DNA of 24,270 bases. Source: an uncultured Marmoricola sp. GTDB lineage: Bacteria; Actinomycetota; Actinomycetes; Propionibacteriales; Nocardioidaceae. Position 1 is the first letter of the stretch; the number at the start of each line of letters is the position of its first letter. Below are positions 14,401 to 19,741 of this stretch, piece after piece. Location: assembly GCF_943913695.1 (NCBI RefSeq), contig NZ_CALTZE010000052.1:1-24270 (forward strand). Direction: 5' to 3'. Both the position numbers and the translations under genes were made by a program. The notes beneath the pieces were generated by a model. The model did no database searches. It was not told the DNA's origin and was given only the letters and a program-made list of their open reading frames with translations.

Positions 14401-15164
14401 GGGGCGTCGAGCCGGTCGGCGAAGCGCACGGCGTTGGTGAGCACGGTGCCCACCCCGTGGCGGGTGGCCAGCCCGAGCATCCGGCCGGCGTGGGCGGTGG
14501 TGCCGGGGCCGTCGCCGGGCAGCCGGTGGGAGACCAGCTCGACGGCCAGCTGGGCCGGGCCGAGGAGGTCGAGCCAGCGTCGCAGCACCGTCGCGGCGAG
14601 GTCGTCGCGCCGCAGCGCCACCGCGCGCCCGAGCTCCGAGCCCGGCCCGAGCAGCACCCGGACCCCCCGGCCGGCGACGTGCGCGGCCACCAGCTCGGGC
14701 AGGCACAGGGGCACCCCGCGCTCGCCGGCGTGGGCCGCGGAGACCAGCCGGCACAGCGCCGCCCAGCCGTCACCACCACCGGCGCCCCCACTGGCGCCCC
14801 CACTGGTCGCCAGGAAGGTCACCCGCGGCAGCCGGGGGTCGCGCTCGACGCCGCCCCGTGTCGGGGCGCGTGTCGGGGCACGTGTCGGGGCACGCGTCGG
14901 GGCACGCCCCCGCGGGGGACCCGCGTGGGGACCGGTCAGCACCTGCGGCGGGGTCGCGAGGTCGACGCCGAGGATCGGGGCGACCCCGGCGCTCTGCGCG
15001 GCCTTGACGAAGCGGACCGCGCCGTAGAGACCGTCGCGGTCGGTCAGGGCCAGCGCGGACATCTCGTGCTCGGCTGCCCGCTCGACGAGCGTGCGGGGGT
15101 GGGAGGCGCCGTGACGCAGGGAGTAGCCGGAGGCGACGTGGAGGTGGACGAAGGGGTCGGGCAC
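11496..15164 (-). CDS. dnaE2: Error-prone DNA polymerase III alpha subunit, DnaE2-type
   Basis: This 1222-residue C-family polymerase has an N-terminal PHP domain (HLHVASGYS at 7-15, TDRDGLYGAVRF at 41-52) and a palm with PDVDVDVE (catalytic Asp457 and Asp459). Conserved fingers motifs FRPGPVKSDM and VVFHEQIIEI are present, and a C-terminal OB-fold lies at about 1080-1150. The NGF-like start, DGLYGAVRF block and C-terminal SGFRMSPYADL match DnaE2-type rather than replicative DnaE1 proteins. In the PHP domain two usual metal ligands appear changed (His18 where LDG is usual, Arg43 where TDH is usual), so proofreading there is unlikely. It also carries in-frame repeats encoding (APTR)4 at about 88-103. 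GTG 15164 follows the HEPN gene by 15 bases. The DnaE family is certain; the subfamily is likely. Confidence 0.93.
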   Translation of the reverse strand: MPDPFVHLHVASGYSLRHGASHPRTLVERAAEHEMSALALTDRDGLYGAVRFVKAAQSAGVAPILGVDLATPPQVLTGPHAGPPRGRAPTRAPTRAPTRAPTRGGVERDPRLPRVTFLATSGGASGGAGGGDGWAALCRLVSAAHAGERGVPLCLPELVAAHVAGRGVRVLLGPGSELGRAVALRRDDLAATVLRRWLDLLGPAQLAVELVSHRLPGDGPGTTAHAGRMLGLATRHGVGTVLTNAVRFADRLDAPVTDVLDATRRLVPIDLRHLDRRNAEGFCKSGKQMHEVAEEICRAAGLEGGSGASALLARTRAVADQCVLDPRADLGLGEVHFPELEAGATTGAGGAAGADALLRQRCEAGIGWRFGNAPRQRIWKRLDDELQVIGHLGYASYFLTVGEVTEMIKDLGIRTAARGSGAGSLVNYLLGISGIDPIRHGLLMERFLSPLRQSLPDVDVDVESARRLEVYDAILERFGEERCATVAMMETYRVRHAIRDVGAALGMPLGEIDALAKSFPHVRAGEARMAVRDLPELRPLRRLLDEQELGRFFSLVERLDGLPRHVAMHPCGVLLSDRSLLDRTPVERSALGYPMSQFDKDDVEDLGLLKLDVLGIRMQSAMAHAVAEVERLEGVRIDLDDERQVPLDDLVTYEMISSAKTLGVFQIESPGQRELVGKSGIDSFADIIADISLFRPGPVKSDMITPYLEAKQGWRLPGYLHDDLRPILGGTQGVVVFHEQIIEILSEIGGCTLAEADEHRRALGDRAGMAATRAWFCPRALERGYPAPVVERLWSVIEAFASFGFCKAHAAAFALPTYQSAWLKAHYPAHFLSGILTHDPGMYPKRLLLDDARQLGLAVLGVDVGLSRATYCAERLGPDPADGYGIRVSLSEVRGIDEEEVHRIVTAREDAPYVSLSDFWERARISRPVVEHLVQAGGFDRIHRIGSRTGRGATTRRDLLLEVGDLDRLRRAGSRATSWRRARDLGAGQRVESSVQLTLDVAPETRSGAGLPEMTAADRVRAELEVLGLDVSRHVMDFHTDLLAALGTTRSDGLLAARSGSELLVAGVKVATQTPPIRSGRRVVFVTLDDGTGPVDATLFDDVQGPYAGTVFGSWLLVVRGTLRRTGRRGVSLRATGAWDLGAVQDLWEAEGIDAVHALLERSPRPGQPGAGVDTESHRVLVHSSGFRMSPYADLAPAGSPTGVVSGEVARRLWHRSPGSPG
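14781..14804 (-). repeat. 12-base coding repeat x2 in dnaE2
   Basis: Two identical copies of GGCGCCCCCACT lie on the plus strand. On the coding strand they give a Gly/Ala/Ser-rich linker (GGASGGAGGG, about residues 121-130) in the PHP region of the polymerase. Confidence 0.75.
14858..14905 (-). repeat. 12-base coding tandem repeat x4 in dnaE2 encoding (APTR)4
   Basis: The four units are 14858-14869, 14870-14881, 14882-14893 and 14894-14905, each a variant of GTGTCGGGGCAC on the plus strand. The middle two are identical. They encode four Ala-Pro-Thr-Arg repeats at about residues 88-103, a likely disordered basic loop within the degenerate PHP domain. Confidence 0.88.
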
Positions 15165-15179
15165 GCCGGCTGCCCGCTC

Positions 15180-15665
15180 TCAGGCGACCCGGATCGGTGC
15201 GTGCTCGGTGAGCCCGAGCAGGGTCTCGGCCACCGCCAGGAACCGGTCGGCGTCGCGCACCAGGTCATCGGCCTCGCGGGCGGTGGCGGCGTGCGGGGAG
15301 CCCGCCTCGGCCGCGACCCGCTTGGCGGCACCGGCGGCGAAGAAGGCCGCCCACTCCCCCAGCTCGGGCGCGACCTCGGTGAGCAGCACCCAGGCGTTGC
15401 GCTGCGCCCGCGCCCGCGCCGTCGTCGGGGTCGGCCGGGCGCGGGCGGCGAGCACCGCCGCCGCCGTGCGCAGACCCGCGACGTGGGCCAGGGCGTAGCG
15501 CTCGGGCACCTCGCGGCTCGCGATCGCCTCGCGCAGCGAGGCCGCCGCCCGCTCGAGGTAGGCGTGGGTGGCCGCCGGCAGGAAGGCCGGCGGACCGGCC
15601 TGCGGGGCGGGGATGCGGGGGGTGTGGGAGCCGGCGGTGCGGGTCTTCTCGGTCGTCTCGGTCAT
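15180..15665 (-). CDS. SAV_6107-family HEPN domain protein
   Basis: This 161-residue, mostly alpha-helical, alanine-rich protein matches the actinobacterial SAV_6107 HEPN group. Typical features are a disordered N-terminus (1-25), a PAFLPAATHAYLERAAASL helix, the RYALAHVAGLRTAAAVLA block (56-73), and WVLLTEVAPELGEWAAFFAAGA (92-113). R56-x4-H61 (RYALAH) resembles the R-x(4-6)-H motif of HEPN RNases, although I cannot tell whether it sits at the equivalent place in the fold. ATG 15665 was chosen because GAGGAG lies 8-9 bases upstream; GTG 15686 would add seven residues. It lies between DUF6504 and dnaE2 in the SOS operon. No biochemical role is known to me for this family. Confidence 0.82.
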   Translation of the reverse strand: MTETTEKTRTAGSHTPRIPAPQAGPPAFLPAATHAYLERAAASLREAIASREVPERYALAHVAGLRTAAAVLAARARPTPTTARARAQRNAWVLLTEVAPELGEWAAFFAAGAAKRVAAEAGSPHAATAREADDLVRDADRFLAVAETLLGLTEHAPIRVA

Positions 15666-15697
15666 CTCGGTCTCTCCTCGGTCCACGTCGATCCACG

Positions 15698-15982
15698 TCA
15701 GTCCACTGCTCGGGTCAGGCGCCAGCCGCCGTCGGTCCAGCTGAAGGCCAGGTCGAAGACCCCGAAGCTCCCGACCGCGCGCCCGGGAGCAGCCGTCACC
15801 CGCCAGACCTCCCGCTCGCGCAGCAGGTCGCCGTCACCCTGGTCCGTGCGCCACCAGGCACCGGTCTCGACCCAGTGGGCCACCACCTCGCGCACCTGCC
15901 AGAGCCGGCCCCGCCACAGGAACTGGTCGGGGTCGGCGCCCGCCTCGGTGCGCACCTCGACCGGGTCGTCGTAGCGCCGCAT
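15698..15982 (-). CDS. DUF6504 family protein, first gene of the SOS operon
   Basis: This 94-residue protein is rich in Trp and Arg: MRRYDDPVEVRT (1-12), FLWRGRLWQVREVVAHWVE, REREVWRVTA, then FGVFDLAFSW and a final WRLTRAVD. I recognise it as the small domain called DUF6504 that recurs next to DnaE/DinB genes in actinobacteria; the family name is from memory. The compact beta-rich pattern with repeated aromatic residues suggests a small partner-binding fold, but no function is established. ATG 15982 has AGGGGG 6 bases upstream, and the conserved sequence begins at this Met, so the open extension upstream (which crosses the LexA box) is not coding. It stands 32 bases before the HEPN gene. Confidence 0.82.
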   Translation of the reverse strand: MRRYDDPVEVRTEAGADPDQFLWRGRLWQVREVVAHWVETGAWWRTDQGDGDLLREREVWRVTAAPGRAVGSFGVFDLAFSWTDGGWRLTRAVD

Positions 15983-16017
15983 CGGATCCCCCTGGTCCTT
16001 CGGTGGTGCCTGTCGGT

Positions 16018-16060
16018 GCCTCGGTGGAAGATGGGGGTCGAGGTCATCTCCCACCGAGGC
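16018..16060 (-). promoter_or_regulatory. Leader hairpin downstream of the LexA box
   Basis: A 10-base perfect inverted repeat (GCCTCGGTGG at 16018-16027, CCACCGAGGC at 16051-16060) is extended by an inner GATG/CATC stem (16030-16033 with 16045-16048), leaving a loop of about 11 bases. In the operon's mRNA it would form a strong hairpin between the transcription start and the DUF6504 ribosome-binding site, about 35 bases before the start codon. No U-run follows, so a simple terminator is unlikely. It could be an RNA stability or translation control element, or a second protein-binding palindrome. Confidence 0.6.
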
Positions 16061-16064
16061 GGTC

Positions 16065-16084
16065 GTTCGAACACGTGTTCGAAC
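16065..16084 (-). promoter_or_regulatory. LexA SOS box (perfect 20-bp palindrome)
   Basis: GTTCGAACACGTGTTCGAAC is a perfect palindrome whose core (16067-16082) is TCGAAC-ACGT-GTTCGA. This is an exact match to the actinobacterial LexA box TCGAAC(N4)GTTCGA. It begins 83 bases before the DUF6504 start and lies immediately downstream of a candidate -10, so bound LexA would block transcription initiation of the polymerase operon. Loss of LexA after DNA damage should switch the operon on. Confidence 0.93.
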
Positions 16085-16091
16085 TACTGCC

Positions 16092-16122
16092 AAGGTACAC
16101 CCCGCCACCGACAGTCCGTCAA
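16092..16122 (-). promoter_or_regulatory. Candidate promoter of the SOS operon
   Basis: On the minus strand TTGACG (16122-16117) is a good -35. Possible -10 hexamers are TGTACC (16099-16094, spacer 17) or TACCTT (16097-16092, spacer 19); neither is perfect. The start site would fall near 16085-16088, at the edge of the LexA palindrome, which fits repression by occlusion. Confidence 0.5.
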
Positions 16123-16142
16123 GACCTCGCTCCCGATCCCGC

Positions 16143-16148
16143 TACCGT
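16143..16148 (+). promoter_or_regulatory. Leaderless-type -10 element for the YbaK-like gene
   Basis: TACCGT ends 8 bases before the ATG at 16157, so the transcript would start at or next to the start codon. The ten bases GCTACCGTGC recur exactly before the oxidoreductase gene at 20799-20808. No -35 is evident. Confidence 0.5.
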
Positions 16149-16156
16149 GCTCGTCC

Positions 16157-16645
16157 ATGAGCTCCGAGCACCCCTCGATCCGGCGCTTCCGCGCCGAGCT
16201 CGAGGCCCGCGGCGGCACCGGTGAGATCCGGGTCCTGCCCGACGCCGTCCACACGGCCGCGCTAGCCGCCGAGGCGCTGGGGTGCGAGGTCGGCGCGATC
16301 GCCAACTCGCTGCTCTTCGCGGTCCCCGACGCGGCCGGTGGCACCACCCCGCTGCTGCTCCTGACCAGCGGGGAGCACCGCGTCGAGACCGAGGCCACGG
16401 CCGCCCGCCTGGGGGTGCCGGCGCTGCGCCGGGCCAAGCCCGACTTCGTCCGGGAGCACACCGGCCAGGTGATCGGCGGGGTCTCCCCCTTCGCCCACCC
16501 GGCGCCGGTGCCGACCTACGTCGACCCCTGGCTGGCCAGGCACCCGGTCGTGTGGGCCGCCGCGGGTCACCCGGCGGCGGTCTTCAGCACCACCTACGAG
16601 GAGCTCCGGCGGCTCACCGGCGCCACCGAGGTCGACGTCACCTGA
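16157..16645 (+). CDS. YbaK/EbsC family protein (aminoacyl-tRNA deacylase-like)
   Basis: This 162-residue protein has the YbaK/ProX fold motifs: VHTAALAAEALGCEVGAIANSLLF (31-54), LLLLTSGEHRVE (66-77), and GGVSPFAHPAPVPTYVD (107-123), ending with AAGHP (135-139) and FSTTYEELRRLTG. Characterised members hydrolyse misacylated Cys- or Ala-tRNA(Pro). In those enzymes a lysine follows the GxI segment (as in IVKSL). Here Asn50 is found instead (AIANSL), which I believe is common in an actinobacterial subgroup, so deacylase activity is uncertain. The ATG at 16157 sits just after a leaderless-type -10. The 3' end overlaps the converging permease gene by 8 bases. It is divergent from the SOS operon. 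Confidence 0.88.
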   Translation: MSSEHPSIRRFRAELEARGGTGEIRVLPDAVHTAALAAEALGCEVGAIANSLLFAVPDAAGGTTPLLLLTSGEHRVETEATAARLGVPALRRAKPDFVREHTGQVIGGVSPFAHPAPVPTYVDPWLARHPVVWAAAGHPAAVFSTTYEELRRLTGATEVDVT

Positions 16646-18695
16646 GGGCAGCCTGCCGCCGGCCCTGCCACATCAGCCACAGGAAGTACGGCGCCCCCAG
16701 CACGGCCGTCAGCAGGCCCGCGGGCAGCTGCACCGGGGCCATCAGGCTGCGGCCCAGCAGATCGCCGAGCACCACCAGCACCGCGCCGAGCAGCGCGGCG
16801 ACGGGCAGCACCCGCGCGTGCCGCCGACCGACCAGGACGCGCGCGGCGTGGGGGGCGACCAGGCCGACGAAGACGAGGGGGCCGATCGCCGCCACCGCCG
16901 CGCCGGTCAGCAGCACCGCGGCACCGAGCAGCAGCGGTCGGTCGCGGGTCAGGCGCAGGCCCAGCACCCGCGGGAGGTCGTCGTCGACCGAGAGCAGGTC
17001 GAGGCGCCGGCTGGCGCCGAGCACCAGCGGCACGAGCCCGAGCAGCGCCAGGACGAGCGGCACGAGGTGCTCGTAGACCCGGCCGTAGGTCGAGCCGGAG
17101 AGCCACGTCAGCGCCAGCGCCTCGTTGTAGGGGTCGGTCGCGACGATCACCATGGTCACCGCGGCGTCGCAGAGCGTGGCCAGGCCGACGCCCACGAGGA
17201 TGAGCCGGTCGGAGGCGAAGCCGCTGCTGGCCGTGAGGCCGAAGACCACCAGCCCGGCGAGCACCGCGCCGAGGCCGGCGCCGGCGGACAGCACCGTGAA
17301 GGGCGCCCCGGGGAGCAGCACCACCACGAGCACGCCGACCAGCGAGGCGCCGCTGGCGACGCCGATGATCCCGGCGTCGGCCAGCGGGTTGCGGGTCACG
17401 CCCTGGATCACCGCGCCGGCCAGGGCGAGGGCGGCGCCGGCCAGGGCCGCGGCCACCACCCGGGGCGCCCGCGTCTCCATCACGCCGCTGACGACCGGGC
17501 CGGCCCGGCCCTGCGCCCAGACGACCAGGTCGCCGGGGAGCAGCATCCGGTCGCCGACCAGCACCGCCGCCGCGAGCACCGCCGCCAGCACCGCGACCAG
17601 CACGAGCACGAGCACGACGACGCGTTCCAGACCCGCCCCGCGCACGTCGAGGCTGTCGCTGCCGCCCCCGAGGGTGGAGGCCCGCAGCCGCACGGCCAGC
17701 AGCACGAGCACCAGCCCGCCGAGCAGCGAGGTCGCGACGCCCGTGGGCACCTCGACCGACTGCTGGGCCCCCAGCAGGGCCCGCACCAGCACGTCGGCGC
17801 TCAGCAGCAGCACCGCGCCGGCGAGCCCGGCGACCGGCACCAGCGCGCGGTGGCGGCCGAGGCCGGGCACCGCCGGTGCCAGCAGGCGTACGCCGGCCGC
17901 GGCGACGAGGCCGGCGTACCCGATGGGCCCGGTGACCGTCACGGCCGCGGCGCACATCATGACGGTGAGCACCACGAGCAGCAGCTGGGTACGGCGCACC
18001 GGGACGCCCAGCGAGGAGGCCTTGTCCTCCCCCAGGGCGAGCAGGTCGAGCCGTCGGCTCAGCAGTACCGCCAGCAGCAGGCCGGCGAGCATGACCGGGC
18101 CGAGCCGGACCAGGGAGCCGAAGCCGTTCTGGCTCAGCGACCCCGCCGACCAGGCGAAGAGGCCCTGGGCCGCGAAGGGGTCCATGATGATCAGCGCCGT
18201 GGCGAGGGCCGCCGCGAGCTGCCCCACCACGATGCCGGCCAGCACGAGCCGCACGGTGCCGGCCTCGCCGCCCGCGAGCACCAGCACGACGGCGGCGGCC
18301 ACCATGCCGCCCGCGAAGGCGGTGACCAGGCCGCCGAGGACGCCGAAGGTCACGCCGGTGGTGGCCACGAGCGTCAGCGCCAGGAAGGCACCCTGGTTGA
18401 CCGCGAGCGTGTCGGGCGAGGCGAGGACGTTGCGCGAGACCGACTGCATCACCGCCGTGGTGGCCCCCAGCGTGACGCCGACGACCAGCCCCGCCACGAC
18501 CCTGGGCAGCCGGGAGGACTCGATCACCGCCGACGTCGCCTCGTCGGCGCGGCCCGTCAGCCAGGCCAGCACGTCGCCGGCGCCGACGAGCGCGGTGCCC
18601 TGGGCGACGTGGACCACCGAGACGACCGCCAGGGCGACGAGCAGCCCGGCGACCAGGAGCGCCAGCCTGCGGGGCTCCCGTGTGCCTGCGGACAA
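16638..18695 (-). CDS. Fused FecCD-type iron-siderophore ABC permease (double-length)
   Basis: The 685-residue polytopic membrane protein consists of two FecCD (BtuC-like) permease halves in tandem, about residues 1-335 and 350-685, each with roughly ten helices. Both halves show the family pattern: an RLPRVV/RAPRVV start, a GAxxQ-x-x-x-RNxLAxP/D block (VMQSVSRNVLASPDTL and VIQGVTRNPLADAGII), and an LG loop near the ATPase contact. It therefore forms the whole transmembrane channel in one chain, as FhuB does in enterobacteria. No ATG or GTG fits, so I chose TTG 18695, 8 bases after the receptor gene stop; this start is uncertain. It is the last gene of the uptake operon. Confidence 0.92.
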   Translation of the reverse strand: MSAGTREPRRLALLVAGLLVALAVVSVVHVAQGTALVGAGDVLAWLTGRADEATSAVIESSRLPRVVAGLVVGVTLGATTAVMQSVSRNVLASPDTLAVNQGAFLALTLVATTGVTFGVLGGLVTAFAGGMVAAAVVLVLAGGEAGTVRLVLAGIVVGQLAAALATALIIMDPFAAQGLFAWSAGSLSQNGFGSLVRLGPVMLAGLLLAVLLSRRLDLLALGEDKASSLGVPVRRTQLLLVVLTVMMCAAAVTVTGPIGYAGLVAAAGVRLLAPAVPGLGRHRALVPVAGLAGAVLLLSADVLVRALLGAQQSVEVPTGVATSLLGGLVLVLLAVRLRASTLGGGSDSLDVRGAGLERVVVLVLVLVAVLAAVLAAAVLVGDRMLLPGDLVVWAQGRAGPVVSGVMETRAPRVVAAALAGAALALAGAVIQGVTRNPLADAGIIGVASGASLVGVLVVVLLPGAPFTVLSAGAGLGAVLAGLVVFGLTASSGFASDRLILVGVGLATLCDAAVTMVIVATDPYNEALALTWLSGSTYGRVYEHLVPLVLALLGLVPLVLGASRRLDLLSVDDDLPRVLGLRLTRDRPLLLGAAVLLTGAAVAAIGPLVFVGLVAPHAARVLVGRRHARVLPVAALLGAVLVVLGDLLGRSLMAPVQLPAGLLTAVLGAPYFLWLMWQGRRQAALR

Positions 18696-18703
18696 GCCGA
18701 GGC

Positions 18704-19741
18704 TCAGGCGGTCTCGGCCACGGCGTCCTGCACCGCGTCGAGGAACTGCATCATCGAGGCGGGTCCGCCGAACATCCAGATCGCGTCGGGGAAGCGGTAG
18801 GTGTCGCCGGCCTCGACGAAGGGCAGACCGGTCCACACGCGGTTGTCGGCGAGCGTGCCGGCGTAGGGGTCGCCTCCGTCGGTGTCGTTGGCGATGTACC
18901 AGAAGCGGGTGTCGTCGGGCAGCTTGCTCAGCCCCTCGACGTCGGTCTGGGCCAGGCCGTACGCCGGGTCGAACTCGAGCCCGTCGACCTGTGACCAGGC
19001 GTTGTCCAGGCCGAGCTCGCCCATCACGCCACCGAGCAGCGAGCCCTCCCCGTAGGGCCGCAGGGAGACCTGGCCGCTGGCCTCGTAGGCGTCGCTGAAG
19101 GCGACCGGCGCGTCGCCGATGCCCGACTCCTCGACGACCGCCGCGGTCTCCTCGACCTTGGCGTCGAACTCCTCGCGCAGCTCGGCCAGGCGGTCCTCGG
19201 TGCCGGTGGCCTGGGCGACGAGCTCGAGGTTGGCCCACATGGCGCCGACCGGGTCCTCGGCGTCGCCGCCCTTCAGGACGATGACGGGGGTGGTGCGCTC
19301 GATCTGCTCCAGCGCGTTGCCGACGAGCGAGTCGGTCACGAAGAGCACGTCGAGGCCGAGCGAGGCCACCGAGTCGATGCTGGGCTCGCCGCGGGTGCCG
19401 ATGTCGGTGACGTCGTCGTCGAGCTCGACCGCGCTGTCCCAGGTCGTGAAGCCGGTGACGTCGGAGACGCCGACGGGCATCACGCCCAGGGAGGCGGCGT
19501 ACTCGACGGCGTTCCACTCGGTGGCGGCGACCCGCTCGGCCGGCCCGTCGAGCACCACCTCCTCACCGCGGGAGTCGGTGACGGTGATCTCCTCCTGCGG
19601 GCCCGAGTCCTCGGACTCGTCGGCGGCGGGCTCGGAGGTGGCGCCGCAGCCGACCAGCAGCGCACCTGCAGTTGCGGTGGCGAGCACGGCGAGCATGCGG
19701 GGGCGGCGGGCCGGGCGGTGCAGCGGGCGGATCTGGATCAC
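18704..19741 (-). CDS. Iron-siderophore substrate-binding lipoprotein
   Basis: This 345-residue protein has a lipoprotein signal peptide: basic N-region, hydrophobic core (about 16-30) and lipobox LVGC with Cys32. A short acidic Ser/Glu linker follows, then a class III (FecB/BtuF/FhuD-like) binding domain beginning ITVTDSRGEEVVLDGPAERVAA. An IDSVASLGLDVLFVTD segment and the long helix typical of this fold (VAQATGTEDRLAELREEFDAKV) are present. It would sit on the outer face of the membrane and hand ferric-siderophore to the permease. GTG 19741 overlaps the ATPase stop (GTGA), with AAGGA 7 bases upstream. Cobalamin or haem are other possible ligands of this fold, but the iron box makes siderophore the better call. 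Confidence 0.92.
   Translation of the reverse strand: MIQIRPLHRPARRPRMLAVLATATAGALLVGCGATSEPAADESEDSGPQEEITVTDSRGEEVVLDGPAERVAATEWNAVEYAASLGVMPVGVSDVTGFTTWDSAVELDDDVTDIGTRGEPSIDSVASLGLDVLFVTDSLVGNALEQIERTTPVIVLKGGDAEDPVGAMWANLELVAQATGTEDRLAELREEFDAKVEETAAVVEESGIGDAPVAFSDAYEASGQVSLRPYGEGSLLGGVMGELGLDNAWSQVDGLEFDPAYGLAQTDVEGLSKLPDDTRFWYIANDTDGGDPYAGTLADNRVWTGLPFVEAGDTYRFPDAIWMFGGPASMMQFLDAVQDAVAETA

Noticed and set aside
14858..14905. Short repeats as a CRISPR array or mobile element remnant
   Set aside because: The units are 12 bases, directly abutting and in frame within a polymerase gene, with no spacers or terminal repeats.
10863..15974. A very long open frame on the plus strand, opposite dnaE2 and its neighbours
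   Set aside because: It is a by-product of very high GC and codon bias: the protein is repetitive Arg/Gly/Val-rich sequence with no family signature, while the opposite strand encodes clear DnaE2, HEPN and methyltransferase motifs.
16018..16060. The leader hairpin as an intrinsic terminator
   Set aside because: No U-run follows in the transcribed direction and it lies upstream of the first gene, so a simple terminator is not supported.
15983..16108. N-terminal extension of DUF6504 across the LexA box and hairpin
   Set aside because: The conserved sequence begins at the Met at 15982 with a good ribosome-binding site, and the extension overlaps regulatory DNA.
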